A stretch of 64,000 bases of DNA. It comes from Elephas maximus indicus (lineage: Eukaryota > Chordata > Mammalia > Proboscidea > Elephantidae). Each line of letters opens with the position of its first letter. The first letter of the stretch is position 1. Under the pieces are notes generated by a model. That model searched no databases. It was not told the DNA's origin and was given only the letters and a program-made list of their open reading frames with translations. The DNA lies in assembly GCF_024166365.1 (NCBI RefSeq), contig NC_064846.1, positions 32,509,866 to 32,573,865 of the forward strand, written 5' to 3'. Made by a program: the position numbers and the translations under genes. Positions 1-12,190 of this stretch are shown piece by piece.

Positions 1-1456
1 AAACACAAAATAATAAATGTTGGAGAGGCTGCGGAGAGATTGGAACTCTTATACACTGCTGGTGGGAATGTAAAATGGTACAACCACTTTGGAAATCTAT
101 AGGGTGTTATCTTAAACAGTTAGAAATAGAACTACCATACAAGCCAGAAATCCCACTCCTCGGAATATACCCTAGAGAAATAAGAGCCTTCACACAAACA
201 GATATATGCACACCCATGTTTATTGCAGCTCTGTTTACAATAGCAAAAAGCTGGAAGCAACCAAGGTGTCCATCAACAGATGAATGGATAAATAAATTGT
301 GGTATATTCACACAATGGAATACTACGCATCGATAAAGAACAGTGATGAATCTGTGAAACATTTCATAACATGGAAGAACCTGGAAGGTATTATGCTGAG
401 CGAAATTAGGTAGAGGTAAAAGGACAAATAGTGTATAAGACCACTATTATAAGATCTTGAGAAATAGTATAAACTGAGAAGAACACATACTTTTGTGGTT
501 ACGAGGCGGGGAGGGAGGGAGGGTGGGAGAAGGTTTTTTTACTGATTAGTTAGTAGATAAGAACTACTTTAGGTGAAGGGAAGGACAGTACTCAATACAT
601 GGAAGGTCAGCTCAACTGGACTGGACTAAAAGCAAAGAAGTTTCCGGGATAAACTGAATGCTTCAAAGGTCAGCGGAGCAAGGGCGGGGGTTTGGGGACT
701 GTGGCTTAAGGGCACTTCTAAGCCAATTGGCAAAATAATTCTATTACGAAAACATTCTGCATCCCATTTTGAAATGTGGTGTCTGGGGTCTTAAATGTTA
801 ACAAGCGGCCATCTATGAAGCATCAATTGGTCTCAACCCACCTGGATCAAAGGAGAATGAAGAACACCAAGGTCACATGATAACTAAGAGCCCAAGAGAC
901 AGAAAGGGCCACATTAGACCTACATCATCCTGAGACCAGAAGAACTAGATGGTGCCCGGCCACAACCCATGACTGCCCTGACAGGGAGCACAACAGAGAA
1001 CCCCTGAGGGAGCAGGAGATCAGTGGGATGCAGACCCCAAATTCTCACAAAAAGACCATACTTAATGGTCTGACTGAGACTAGAAGAATCCCAGCGGTCA
1101 TAGTCCCCAAACCTTCTGTTGGCCCAGGACAGGAACCATTCCCGAAGACAACTCATCAGACATGAAAGGGACTGGACAGTGGGTAGGAGAGAGATGCTGA
1201 TGAAGAGTGAGCTACTTGTATCAGGTGAACACTTGAGGCTGTGTTGGCATCTCCTGTCTGGAGGGGGGATGGGAGGATAGAGAGAGTTGGAAGCTGGCAA
1301 AATTGTCACAAAAGGAGAGACTGGAAGGGCTGACTCATTAGGGGGAGAGCAAGTGGGAGTATGGAGTAAGGTGTATATAAACTTACACGTGACAGTTTGA
1401 CTTGATTTGTAAATGTTCACTTGAAGCTCAATAAAAGTTAATAAAATAAAATAAAA
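1..1456 (+). mobile_element. L1 LINE, 3' end (ORF2 C-terminus and 3' UTR)
   Basis: The frame at 75-413 reads the C-terminal ORF2 motif set ([54 protein letters not shown]). About 1 kb of 3' UTR follows, ending in AATAAAAG and an A-rich tail near 1430-1456. The 5' part lies outside the window. The 3' UTR holds a purine, G-rich tract at 505-533. The tail abuts an RTE copy of opposite orientation. Confidence 0.93.
505..533 (+). repeat. G-rich tract in L1 3' UTR (potential G-quadruplex)
   Basis: Five runs of three or four G separated by single A or T bases (508-527) satisfy the usual G4 pattern. A polypurine, G4-capable tract in the 3' UTR is a known feature of mammalian L1. Cognate C-rich tracts appear on the plus strand in the reverse-oriented L1 copies near 6868 and 18211. 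Confidence 0.8.
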
Positions 1457-4155
1457 AAAGAGGTCTTTTGCAGCAGATTTGCCCAAGGCAACACATCTTT
1501 TGATTTCTTCACTGCTGCTTCCATGGGTGTTGATTGTAGGTCCAAGTAAAATGAAATCCTTGACAACCTCAATCTTTTCCCCGTTTATCATGATATTGCT
1601 TTATTGGTCCAGTTGTGAGGATTTTTTTTTTTTTTTTTATGTTGAGGTGTAATCCATACTGAAGGCTGTGGTCTTTGATCTTCATTAGTAAGTGTTTCAA
1701 GTCCTCTTCACTTTCAGCAAGCAAGGTTGTGTCATCTGCATATCACAGGTTGTTAATCAGTTTTCCTCCAATCCTGATGCCCCGTTCTTTTTCAAATAGC
1801 CCAGCTTCTCAGATTATTCGCTCAGCAGACAGATTGAATAAGCATGGTGAAAGAATACAACCCTGATGCAAACCTTTCTTAACTTTAAACCCCGCAGTAT
1901 CTGTTTTTGTTCAAATGACTGCCTCTTGGTCTAAGTACAGGTTCCTCAGGAGCAAAATTAAGTGTTCCGGAATTCCCATTCTTCCCAATGTAATCCATAA
2001 TTTGTTATGATCCACACCATCGAATGCCTTTGCATAGTCAATAAAACACAGGTAAACATCCTTCTGGTATTCTCTGTTTTCAGCCAGGATCTAACTGACA
2101 TCAGCAATGATGATATCCCTGGTTCAACATCCTCTTCTAAATCAGGCTTGAATTTCTGGCAGTTCCCTGTCAATATACTGCTGCAGCTGCTTTTGAATGA
2201 TCTTCAGCAAAATTTTGCTTGCATGTGATATCAGTGATATTGTTCGATAATTTCCACATTTGGTGGGATCACCTGTCTTTGGGCATAAATATGGATCTCT
2301 TCCAGTCGGTTGGCCAGGTCTTCCAAATTTACTGGCATAGACAAGTGAGCACTTGCAGACCTGCATCCGATTGTTGAAACATCTCAATTAGTATTCTGTC
2401 AATTCCCGGAGCCTTGTTTTTCACCAACACCTTCAGTGTAGCTTGGACTTCTTCCTTCAGTACCATCGGGTCCTGATCACGTGTTACCTCTAAAACTGGC
2501 TGAAAGTCGGCCGATTCTTTTTGGTGTATTCCTTTCATCTTCTTTTGATGCTTCTGGCGTCGTTTAATATTTTCCCTATAGAAATCTTCAGTATTCCAAC
2601 ATGAAGCTTGAATTTTTTCTTTAGTTCTTTCAGCTTGAGAAATGCTGAGCATGTTCTTCCCTTTTGATTTTCTATCTCCAGGTCTTTGTTCATGTCATCA
2701 TAATACTTTACTTTTTCTTGTCAAGCTGTCCTGTGAAATCTTCTGTTCAGCTCTTTTACTTCATCATTTTTTCCTTTTCCTTTAGATATTTGATGTTCAA
2801 GGGCAAGTTTCAGATTCTTTTCTGACATCCATTTTGGTCTTTTCTTTCTTTCTTGTCTTTTCAGTGACCTCTTGCTTTCTTCATGTATGATGTCCTTGAT
2901 GTCATTACACAACTCATCTGGTCTTTGGTCGTTAGTGTTCAATGAGTCAAATTTGTTCTTGAGATGGTCTCTAAATTCAGGTGGAATATACTCAAGCTCA
3001 TACTTTGGCTCTGTGGACTTGTTCTAATTTTCCTCAGTTTCAACTCGAACTTTCATATGCGTAATTGATGATCTGATCCACAGTCGGTCCCTGGTCTTGT
3101 TCTGACTGATGATACTGAGCTTTCCCATTGTCTCTTTCCACAGATGGAGTCACTTTGATTCCTGTGTATCCCATCTGGTGAGGTCCATGTATATAGTCGC
3201 CATTTTTGTTGGTGAAAAAAGGCATTTGCAATGAAGTCTTTGGCCTTGCAAAATTCGATCATGCGATCTCCCACATCATTTCTATCGCCAAGCCCATATC
3301 TTCCAACTACCGATCCTTCTTCGTTTCCCACTTTCAAATTCCAATCACCAGTAATTATCAGTGCATCCTGATGGCATGTTCCATCAATTTCAGACTGCGG
3401 AAGTCAGTAAAAGTCTTCAATTTTTTCATCTTTATCCTAACTACTTGGTTGTAAATTTGAATAATAGTCATTTTAACTGGTCTTCCTTGTAGGCATATGG
3501 ATAATATCCTATCACTGACAGCATTGCGCTTTAGGATAGATGTTGAAATGTTCTTTTTGACGATGAATGCAACACCATTCCTCTTCAAGTTGTCGTTCCC
3601 AGCATAGTAGACCATATGACTGTCTGATTCAAAATGACCAATACCAGCCCATTTCAGCTTACTAGTGCCTAGGATATCGATGTTTATGCGTTCCATTTCA
3701 TTTTTGATGATTTCTAATCTTCCTAGATTCATACTTCGTACATTCCACATTCCAATTATTAATGGATGTTTGCAGCTCTTTCTTCTCATTTTGAATCGTG
3801 CCACATCAGCAAATGTAGGTCCTGAAAGCTTGACTCCATCCACGTCATTAAGGTGGACTCTACTTTGAGGAGCCAGCTCTTCCCCAGTCACATCTTGCAT
3901 GCCTTCCAGCCTGAAGGGCTCATCTTCTGGCACTATATCAGACAATGTTCTACTGCTATTCATAAGGTTTTCACCAGGTAATTCTTTTCAGAAGTAGGCC
4001 GCCGGTCCTTCTTCCTAGTCTTAGTCTGGAAGCTCAGCTGAAACCTGTCCACCATGGGCTACACTGCTGGTATTTGAATAAAGGTGGCATAGCTTCCAGC
4101 CTCACAGCAACACACAAGCCCCCACAGTATGACAAACTGACAGGCACGTTTTATT
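1457..4155 (-). mobile_element. RTE/BovB-type LINE, near full length at 5' side, 3' end cut
   Basis: Read on the minus strand from about 4155, the broken frames give an AP-type endonuclease (IIGMWNVRSMNLGRLEIIK, YTWTSPDGIHRNQSD, CGSDHQL), a linker and a reverse transcriptase with YADD retained near 1735. The family motif SELKW reads SKLKW at about 3650, so the catalytic glutamate is replaced by lysine. Several frameshifts and stops make it dead. It stops abruptly at 1457, where the L1 tail begins. The last ~500 bp of the RTE, seen in the copy at 14641, are absent from this window. Confidence 0.92.
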
Positions 4156-4261
4156 ACCCCGTTAGTGGGTCATAAAATCAATTTAGAGGTTTAAAGCCAA
4201 CATAAAAATTTAAATAGGATAGAAAAGAAAATACAAGAGTTGATCACACTCAGATATTTCA

Positions 4262-4500
4262 CAAAACTTTTGAATGAGCTGTTGGTCTTACAAAATTCTG
4301 TCATACGATCTCCTCCATTGTTTCCATCACCAAGGCCATATTTTCCAACTACCAATCCTTTGTTTCCACTTCCTCGGTCCAATCACTACTAATTATCAAT
4401 GTATATTGATTGCATGTTTGATCAATTTCAGACTGCAGAAGTTGGTAAAAAATATTTGATTTCTTCATCTTTGGCATCTTTCAAAATACCTTTCTTCAAG
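4262..4500 (-). mobile_element. RTE fragment, endonuclease region (minus)
   Basis: The minus strand reads VVGKYGLGDGNNGGDRMTEFCKT, the middle of the RTE endonuclease, with decayed upstream sequence. It ends where the opposite-strand piece begins. The stretch 4156-4261 left of it is unassigned AT-rich DNA. Confidence 0.8.
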
Positions 4501-4504
4501 AACT

Positions 4505-5048
4505 TAAGTGGTGACTATACACGTGGACCTCACCAGATGGAATAAAGTAGAATCAAATCAGCTACATCCGTGGAAAGAGACAATGGAGAAGCTCAATATC
4601 ATCAGTCAAAGCAAGGCCAGGGGCCAACTGCTGAACAGACCATCAACTGCTCATATGCAAGCTCAAGTTGAAACTGAAGAAAATCAAAACAAGTCCAAGG
4701 AGCCAAAGTAAAGCCTTGAGTATATTCCACCTAAATTAAAAGGCCATCTCAAGAATAGATTTGACACATTGAACACTAATGACCAAAGACCAGACAGACG
4801 AGTTGTGCGATGACATCAAAGACATACATGAAGAAAGCAAGAGGTCATTGAAAAGACAGGAAAGAAAAGACCAAAATGGATGGCAGAAGAGACTCTGAAA
4901 CTTGCTCTGGAACATCAAGTAACTAAAGTGAATGGAAGAAACGATGAAGTAATGTCTGAGCATAAGATTTCAAAGGGCAGCTAGAGAAAACAAAGTACTG
5001 TAATGAAATGCACATCAGGATTGGAGGAAGGCTCATTAACAACCTGTG
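4505..5048 (+). mobile_element. RTE fragment, endonuclease C-terminus to RT (plus, inverted)
   Basis: The plus strand starts at the endonuclease segment that follows the piece at 4262-4500 (TRGPHQME, decayed from TWTSPDG). It runs through the linker, then jumps by internal deletion to the RT segment IRIGGRLINNL near 5010-5045. Orientation is opposite to the pieces on both sides. Confidence 0.78.
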
Positions 5049-5059
5049 ATGTCTGAGTA

Positions 5060-5551
5060 TTTTTGTTTTCTTTCATTTGATTTCTTGACTGCTGCTTTCA
5101 TGGGTGTTGATTGTGGAGCTAAGTAAAATGAAATCCTTGACAACTTCAATCTTTCCTCCATTTATCATGATGTTGCTTACTGGTCCAGTTGTGAGGATAT
5201 TTGTTTTCTTTATGTTGAGGTGTAATCCATACTGAAGGCTGTGGTCTTTGATCTTCATCAGTAAGTACTTCAAGTTCTCTTCGCTTTCAGCAAGCAAGGC
5301 TGTGTTATTTGCATATCGCAGGTTGTTAATGAGTCTTCCTCCAATCCTGATGCTGTGTTCTTCTTCATATAGTCCGGGTTCTCGCATTATTTGCTCAGCA
5401 TTTAGATTGAATAAGTACAGTGAAAGGACACAACCCTGATCAGATTCTGATTTAAATCACGAAGTATCTCTTTGTTCTGTTCGAACAACCGCCTCTCGGT
5501 TTATGTGCAGATTTCACACCAGCACGATTAGGTCTTCTCCCAATGCTATTA
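5060..5551 (-). mobile_element. RTE fragment, reverse transcriptase (minus)
   Basis: The minus strand at 5073-5387 reads the RT palm with LRYANNTALLAESEENL; the catalytic YADD is changed to YANN. The segment ends at the target-site duplication of an AfroSINE (5541-5551). It overlaps in content with the inverted piece to its left (IRIGGRLINNL occurs in both). Confidence 0.85.
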
Positions 5552-5711
5552 AAAATTCGACAAAAACCCCTTGCTCTGTAGTCAATTCTGATTCATAGCA
5601 GCCCTATAGGACAGAGTAGAACTGCCCCATAGGGTTTCCAAGGAGAGCCTAGTGGGTTTGAACTGCTGACCTTTCAGTTAGCAACTGGGCTCTTAACCAC
5701 TGCACCACCAG
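5552..5711 (-). mobile_element. AfroSINE, short form
   Basis: On the minus strand it has the tRNA-like head (TGGTG.AGTGGTTAAG and GGTTCAAACCCACTAG-like boxes A and B) and the tail core GGGGCAGTTCTACTCTGTCC. An 11-bp perfect target-site duplication, CAATGCTATTA, flanks it at 5541-5551 and 5712-5722. It lacks the ~45-bp middle segment of the long form. Confidence 0.93.
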
Positions 5712-5722
5712 CAATGCTATTA

Positions 5723-5964
5723 GGAAGTTTTAAATTTTTACGTAGTCTAATTTCTCAATTTTTTTACTTGTGGTTTCTGAGTTTAGCATCAAACTATAAA
5801 ATATCTCCTCCTATCTCTTTTTTTATCTCAAAATTATATTTTCTTCTAACCTTTTTAACATTGAAATCTTTTCTTCATCATGAATTTATTTGGTATAAGA
5901 AATAAGGTAGGAAGTTAACTTTATTTTTTTTCCTAAAAGCTAATCAGTTACTCCGACATCATCT
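5723..5964. other. Unassigned AT-rich spacer
   Basis: T-rich sequence with no frame, repeat or site I can identify between the SINE and the L1 3' end. Confidence 0.6.
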
Positions 5965-8330
5965 TTTTTTTATTTTTATTGTGTTTTAAGCGAAAGTTTT
6001 CAAATCAAGTCTGTCTCTCATACAAAAATTCATATACACCTTGCTATATACTCCTAGTTGCACTCCCCCAATGAGACTGCATACCCCTCTCCACCCTGTA
6101 TTCCCTGTGTCCATTAAGCCAGCTTCTATCCCCCTCTGCTTTCTCATCTCCCCTCCAGATAGGAGCTGGCCACATAGTCTCATGTGTCTACTTGAGCCAA
6201 GAAGCTCACTCCTCACCAGTATCGTTATCTTATAGTCCAGGCCAATCCCTCTCTAAAGAGGTGGCTTTGAGAATAGTTTCAGTCTTGAGCTAGCAGAAGG
6301 TCTGGGGACCATGACCTCCGAGGTCCTACTAGTCTCGGTCAGACCATTAAGACTGGTGTTTTTATGAAAATTTGAAGTCTGCATCCCACCACTCTCTGTA
6401 TCATCAGGGATTCCCTCTTGTGTTCCCTGTCAGGGCAGTCATCGGTTGTAGCCAGGCACCACCTAGTTCTTCTGGTCTTAGGCTGATGTAGTCTCTGATT
6501 TATGTGGCCTTTTCTGTCTCTTGGGCTCATAGTTACCTTGCATCTTTGGTGTTTTTCATTTTCCTTTGCTCCAGGTGGGTTGAGACCAGTTGATGCATCT
6601 TGGATGGCCACTTGCTAGCGTTTAAGACCCCAGATGCCACTCTCCAAAGTGGGATGCAGAATGTTTTCTTAATGGATTTTATTATGCCAATTGACTTAGA
6701 TGTCCCCTGAAACCATGGTTCCTGCTACTCTGCCTCCGAAGTGTTTGGTTTATTCAAGAAACATCTTTGCTTTTGGTTTAGTCCACCTGTGCTGACCTCT
6801 CCTGTATTGTGTGTTGTCTTTCCCTTCACCGAAAAGAGTTCTCGCCTACTATCTAACTAGTGAATACCCCTCTCCCTCCCCACTCTCGTAACCATCAAAG
6901 AATATTTTCTTCTCTGTTTAAACTATTTCTTGAGTTCCTATAATAGTGGTCTCATACAATATTTGCCCTTTTGCAACGGACTAATTTCACTCAGCGTAAT
7001 GCCTTCCAGATTCCTCCATGTTATGAAATATTTCACAGATTCGTCATTGTTCTTTATCAATGCATAGTATTCCATTGTATGAATAGACCGTTATTTATTT
7101 ATCCATTCATCTGTTGATGGGCACTTTGGTTGCTTCCATCTTTTGGTTATTGTAAACAGTGCTGCAGGGAACATGGGTGTGCATATATCTATTCGTGTAA
7201 AGGCTCTTATTTCTCTACGATATATTCCAAGGAGTGGGATTGCTGGATGGTATGGTAGCTCTTTTTCTAGCTTTTTAAGGAAGTGCCAAATGGATTTCCA
7301 AAGTGGTTGTACCATTTTACGTTCCCACCAGCAGTGTATAAGTGTTCCAGTCTCTCCACAACCTCTCCAACATTTATTATGTTGTGGTTGTGTCTTTTGG
7401 ATTAATACCAGCCTCCTTTGGGTGTGATGGCATCTCATCAATTTCAATTTGCATTTGTCTAATGGCTAATGATCATAATTATGTATCTGTTAGCCTGAAT
7501 GCCTTTTCTGGTGAAGTGCCTATTCACATCCTTTGGCCATTTTTTAATTGGATTATTTGTCTTTTTGTTGTTGAGTTTTTGCAGTATCATGTAGATTTTA
7601 GTGATCAGACGCTGATCGGAAATGTCATAGCTAAAAACTTTTTCCCAGACTGTAGGTTATCTTTTTACTTTTTTGGTGAAGTCTTTGGATGAGCATAGGT
7701 GTTTGATTTTTAGGAGCGCCCAGTTATCTAGTTTCTCTTCTGGTATTTGTGCATTGTTAGTAATGTTTTGTATACTGTTTATGCCATGTATTAGGGCTCC
7801 TAGCATTGTCCCCATTTTTTCTTCCATGGTCTTTATTGTTTTAGATTTTGTATTTAAGTCTTTGATCCTTTTTGAGTTAGTTTTGTGCATGGTGTGAGGT
7901 ATGGGTCTTGTTTCATTTTTTTGCAGACGAATATCCAGTTATGCCTGCACCATTTGCTAGAGACGATTTTTCCCCGTTTAACTGACTTTAGTATTTCTTG
8001 TAGTTTTGGTTTGGTTTTTACAAATTCCCTAAACTTCTATTTATCTGGAAATGTCCTAATTTCACCTTCATATTTGAGAGACAGTTTTGCTGGATATATG
8101 ATTCTTGGCTGGCAATTTTTTTTCCTTCAATGCTTTATATACATCATCCCATTGCCTTCTTGCCTGCATGGTTTCTTCTGAGTAATCCAAGCTTATTCTT
8201 ATATACTCTTCTTTTGTAAGTGACTTTTTGTTTATCCCTAGCCGCTCTTAAAATTCTCCGTCTTTTGTTTTGGAATTTTGATTATCATATACCTTGGAGG
8301 CTTTCTTTTGAGATCTACCTTATGTGGAGT

Positions 8331-8924
8331 TCAATTAGCATCTTGGAGAGATATCTTCTCATCTTTCATGATATCAGGGAAGTTTTCTGCCAACAAATCT
8401 TCAAGAATTCTCTCTGTATTTTCAGTTATCCCTCCCTGTTCTGGTACTCCAATCACTCGTAGGTTATTTCTCTTGATAGAGTCCCACATGATTCTTAGGT
8501 TGTCTTCATTTTTTTTTATTCTTTTATCTGATTTTTCTTCGAATATATTGGTGCCAAGTGTTTTATCTTCAATCTCACTAATTCTGCCTTCCACTTCCTC
8601 AATTCTGCTTCTCTTACTTTCTATCGAGTTGTCTAATTGTGTAATTTTATTGTTAATCTTCTGAATTTCTGATTGCTGTCTCTCTATGGATTCTTCCAGC
8701 CTGTTACCTTTTTCATTATGTTCTTGAATAACTTCTTTCATTTCTTCAACTGCTTTATCTGTGTGTTCCTTGGCTTGTTCTGTGTTTTGCCTGATCTCCT
8801 TCCTGATGCCTTGAGGAGTTCTGTATATTAATCTTTTGTATTTTGCATCTGGTAATTCCAGGAATACACCTTCATCCGGAAGATTCCTTGATTCTCTGTT
8901 TTGAGAGCTTGTTGAAGTGATCAT
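8331..8924 (-). pseudogene. L1 ORF1p-like frame (coiled coil and RRM part)
   Basis: This 197-codon frame starts MITSTSSQNRESRN. It continues through a long charged coiled coil (roughly residues 40-130, EEMKEVIQEHNEKGNRLEES and QLDNSIESKRSRIEEVEGRI) into the RNA-recognition start RNNLRVIGVPEQGG and LEDLLAENFP. The C-terminal domain continues in other frames to about 7990 (YPAKLSLKYEGEIRTFPDK, then a stop). ORF1p is the RNA-binding trimer of the L1 particle. This copy is broken by a frameshift and a stop. Confidence 0.88.
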
Positions 8925-10219
8925 AGTCTGCTTCTTTATGTGATTTGATATTGACTGTTGTTTCTAAGCCATCTATAGGTTATGTATTAATTTATTTTGT
9001 TTGCTTATTGTATCCTATGTTCTTGCTTTGTTTTGTTTTGATATACCTAAATAAAAAAAATTTTTTTTTACCTAAATAGGCTGCTCGAGTGAGCTAGCTT
9101 GATTATTTTTGCCTTTGAAGCTCTAACGTCCTGTCACCAGATGGTTAGAGCTGTTACCAGGTATATGAGCCTAGGAGTCCATTCACTTGTATGGATTCAG
9201 CTCAGATGTCCAGGTAGTTGGTCATCATGTGTGTGGTACAGGCTCTGTCCTACAGTCTTAGAGGGCAGGGGTGATTGGTGTAGGCACAGGTATCTGGTTG
9301 CAGCAGGGGGTCACGCTCTGAACATGGCGAGGGGCTGACAACTGTCCCCCAAGTGTTTGTGAGGAAAGTGCATCCCTGTTCCCTAGAGCACACAAGTGGG
9401 TGGGTTCTGCAGCCAGACCACGGGCACCCAATGCTTTTGGTTGTAAGGACTGGGAGTTACCACTTGTCCTTGGACCCCTGCCAGGGGTGACTAGGTGATG
9501 TGGGTGAACCCACCAGTCTTTAGGCCCCTGATGTGGGTAGATGAGGACCCTGTTTATAGGCAAAGCAATGTCAAAAATCAAACCCCACCTTTCCACCGCA
9601 CTGCTGAAACAGTTGCAGTCTGCCAACAAGGGCCTATTCTCCTGAAATGGGCCCACACAGGTCCATGCAAGGGTGAGAAGTATTCAAAGTCCATGGACCA
9701 TTTGTGCTTGGACAGGAGCCATTTCTGTCCTGAGCTTCTGAGCTTAGTGATGCTGGCAGATTATCTTTTCCCCCAGTTGTTAATTTATTCCTTCTCCAAG
9801 GCCAGGAGAATGGCTCAGGGGGTGCAGCAGGGCCTATCTCAGGCCCAGGGAAATTGACAGCCACTGAAGCTGGCTTGGGATCTGGGAGCTTGGCAAAATA
9901 AATGCAAATACTTAGCTTTTGCCAAGAGCTCCATTCTTCTCTGTTTCCAGAGGTGTGAGTAGGCTGCATGGCTTGCTGTCTCTCCCTTAGGAAACTGTAT
10001 TAAAAATACTACCATCAGCCCTGCCGCGGTCACTCCAGGGGATCACGCCTGAGGGTTCCCGCCGCTTCTGAACTGTCTCTCCCTCCCCCTGCCACTCAGT
10101 GTGTTTTCTAACTTTGCCTTTGATGTTCAGGGCTCCTAGCTTGTCATATATATAATTGTTTCACTTGTTTTTTCGGGTCTTTGTTGTAAGAGGGATCACC
10201 AGAAGCATCTGACTACTCT

Positions 10220-10227
10220 GCCATCTT
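10220..10227 (-). promoter_or_regulatory. YY1-type motif at L1 5' end
   Basis: AAGATGGC on the minus strand, about 16-23 bp inside the L1 5' end. A YY1 site in this position sets L1 transcription start in other mammals. Whether it is active here is unknown. Confidence 0.65.
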
Positions 10228-10243
10228 GGCCCCACCTCTCTCC

Positions 10244-10589
10244 AGTATCATTTCTTGAAAAGCCCTTCTTTTCTCTGTTGGTTTGAAATGCTACTTTTAT
10301 TATGTAATTAATTCCTGAACAGTCTTAAGTCTGTTCATGAACTCTATTCTGTCCAATTTATTAATTTTAAATAAAATTCTACTTTTCCAGTTGCCACATT
10401 GTTTCTGCCCACTGCTCTGAGTATCCCTTTCTTGATACCATGGTATCTCCAGGACCAAGCCAGAAAGTAGCTTAGCAAACATGAAGTGAAAACAAAGGGA
10501 AGTAGTTGGTATGGGAGGAGATTTCATCCAAGCTGGATGAACCATACCTGTCCCCAAAACAAGGACACCTCTCTAATGATCAGTGGCTC
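10244..10589. other. Unassigned, partly old L1-like
   Basis: The first ~80 bp resemble decayed ORF2 of an old L1 on the minus strand. The rest shows nothing I can name. Confidence 0.4.
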
Positions 10590-11395
10590 ACAAAGCCTTT
10601 TGTGATCTAGCTCTTGTTCCTTTACAACTTCATCTCTGGCCACTTATCACCCCCCGCTCCCCTTGCCATTTGTGTAGTGGTCCCCAAAACACCTTGTCAT
10701 TTCACATCTTCTTATCTTGTAGACACTATTCCTTCTGCCTGGCAGCCCCTCTCTGCCTTGTCCACCTGGTAGATTCCTGTTCAACTCTTTTAAATCCAGC
10801 CACGCTGTCCTAGTTTCTCAGTGCTGCTATAACAGAAATACCAGTAGTGGGGGGCTTTCAAAAACAGAAATCTATTTTCTCACAGTTTGGGCGACTAGAA
10901 CTCTGAATTCAGGGTGCTGGCTCTAGGGAAATCCTTCCTTTCTGTGTGGGCTCCTGGGGAAGGTCCTTGTCTCTTTTCAGCCTCTGTTCCTCAGTTCCCT
11001 GGTGATCTTCTCGTGGTATGTATCTTCCCCTCCATTTATGCTTCTGTGCCTAATCTGCTCCTTTAATATCTTAAAGGTAATTGGCTTAAAACACACCCTA
11101 CACTAATATGATCTCAATAACATAACTAAGAAAGTCCTGTTCCCAAATGGGATTACATCCATAGGTACAAATCCATAGGAGTTTAGGGCTTAGGATTTAC
11201 AACACGTATTTTGGAGGGAGGGACACAATTCAATCCATAACACGCACCTCTTAATTGTCTGTGTCCTCCCTCCCTGACCCCACCAACACACACACCTGAG
11301 TTGTTTGAGTTAGGGACTGTCTTACTCATATTTGTATTTTCATGCCTAAAACAATGGACACACAGTAGATGTTCTGCTAAGGTTTGTTGAGTGAA
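10590..11395 (+). repeat. L2 LINE fragment, split by another repeat
   Basis: 10590-10807 resembles L2 3' sequence (TTCCTTCTGCCTGGCAG). It resumes after the repeat at 10808-11243 with AGTTAGGGACTGTCTT and ends GTTTGTTGAGTGA, the typical L2 end. This supports insertion of the middle repeat into an older L2. Confidence 0.65.
10808..11243 (+). repeat. Ancient interspersed repeat, copy 1
   Basis: It begins TGTCCTAGTTTCTCAGTGCTG and ends ACACAATTCAATCCATAACA. This resembles a common mammalian repeat whose family name I do not assign. A second copy with the same ends occurs at 26980-27418. Confidence 0.7.
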
Positions 11396-11941
11396 AAAAG
11401 TTCACTCAAATCATGCCAATGTTTCTACCCACTAAAAGATGGTCTTACACCACTCTGGGGTGGTTTGCATTCAGGAGTTTCTCAGAAAACAGTTTACTTC
11501 TCAACTAATATGTCACTCTTCCCCTTCCTGTCCCATTGCACTTTTGTCATCTGGGCAGGGGTGGGGGTAGGGGACAAAAGGGAGGGGTAGAAGGGAGGGG
11601 AAAATGAGTAGTGTCCATAGAACAGCGGAATCATATTAGACAATATCAGAGGAGGGTCATGAGATTCTATTTCCATATACATTTACCTGAATTCATTGCT
11701 TGTGTAAAACAAGGCACATCATAAAAGCAGCAGGGTATTGATGCTGTAACAGCAGGGTATTGAAATTATAATAATGGAATTAATTCAGACATGGTGCTGT
11801 TTTGATCACAAACATTCCGAAATAATCCAACTGTTTTCTTACACTGATGAGCACTTTTTGGTATAGTGTTGAAACTGGAGGCAGTTTTTCTCATAAAATA
11901 ATGCCCATTTGGGCCCAAGGAAACCTTTATTTGCATGAACA
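11396..11941. other. Unassigned intergenic sequence
   Basis: Contains a G-rich stretch (GGGGTGGGGGTAGGGG near 11560) and short repeats of CAGCAGGGTATTGA near 11728 and 11750. No gene or repeat family recognised. Confidence 0.5.
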
Positions 11942-11954
11942 ACATTTCTAAAAA

Positions 11955-12177
11955 GGATCCCTAGTAGTGCAAATGGTTAAGTGCTTGGCTGCTAACCAAA
12001 AGGTTGGTGGTTTGAACCCACCCAGCCGCTCTATGGGACAAAGACCTGGTGATCTGCTTTCCTAAAGATTAAAAAAAAAAAAAAAGATTAGAGCCAGGAA
12101 AACCCTATGAGGCAGTTCTACTGTGACTCATAGGGTTACTATGAGTTGAAATCAACTTGACAGCACCTAAAAACAAC
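11955..12177 (+). mobile_element. AfroSINE, long form
   Basis: tRNA-like head, middle segment with CTGGTGATCTGCTTTCC, an internal A run at 12070-12085, and tail TCTACTGTGACTCATAGGG. A 13-bp perfect target-site duplication, ACATTTCTAAAAA, lies at 11942-11954 and 12178-12190. Confidence 0.93.
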
Positions 12178-12190
12178 ACATTTCTAAAAA

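Larger units (their letters stand above)
5965..10243 (-). mobile_element. L1 LINE with 5' UTR, internally deleted
   Basis: Minus-strand order from the right: 5' UTR (about 8930-10243) starting GGGGCCAAGATGGC; ORF1 (about 7990-8924); then ORF2 C-terminus (about 7000-7980) and the 3' UTR down to a T-rich (poly-A) end near 5965. Most of ORF2, including endonuclease and RT, is absent: the ORF1 end (KLQEILKSV) runs straight into ORF2 sequence coding for GYSSAKKMKQDPYL. Length is 4.3 kb. No clear target-site duplication was found. Confidence 0.9.

Noticed and set aside
5552..5711. tRNA gene
   Set aside because: The tRNA-like boxes belong to the AfroSINE head. No complete cloverleaf or acceptor stem, and the same unit recurs throughout the window.
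9258..9969. Overlapping frames on both strands in GC-richer DNA
   Set aside because: They lie within the L1 5' UTR and are conserved as L1 sequence, not as proteins.
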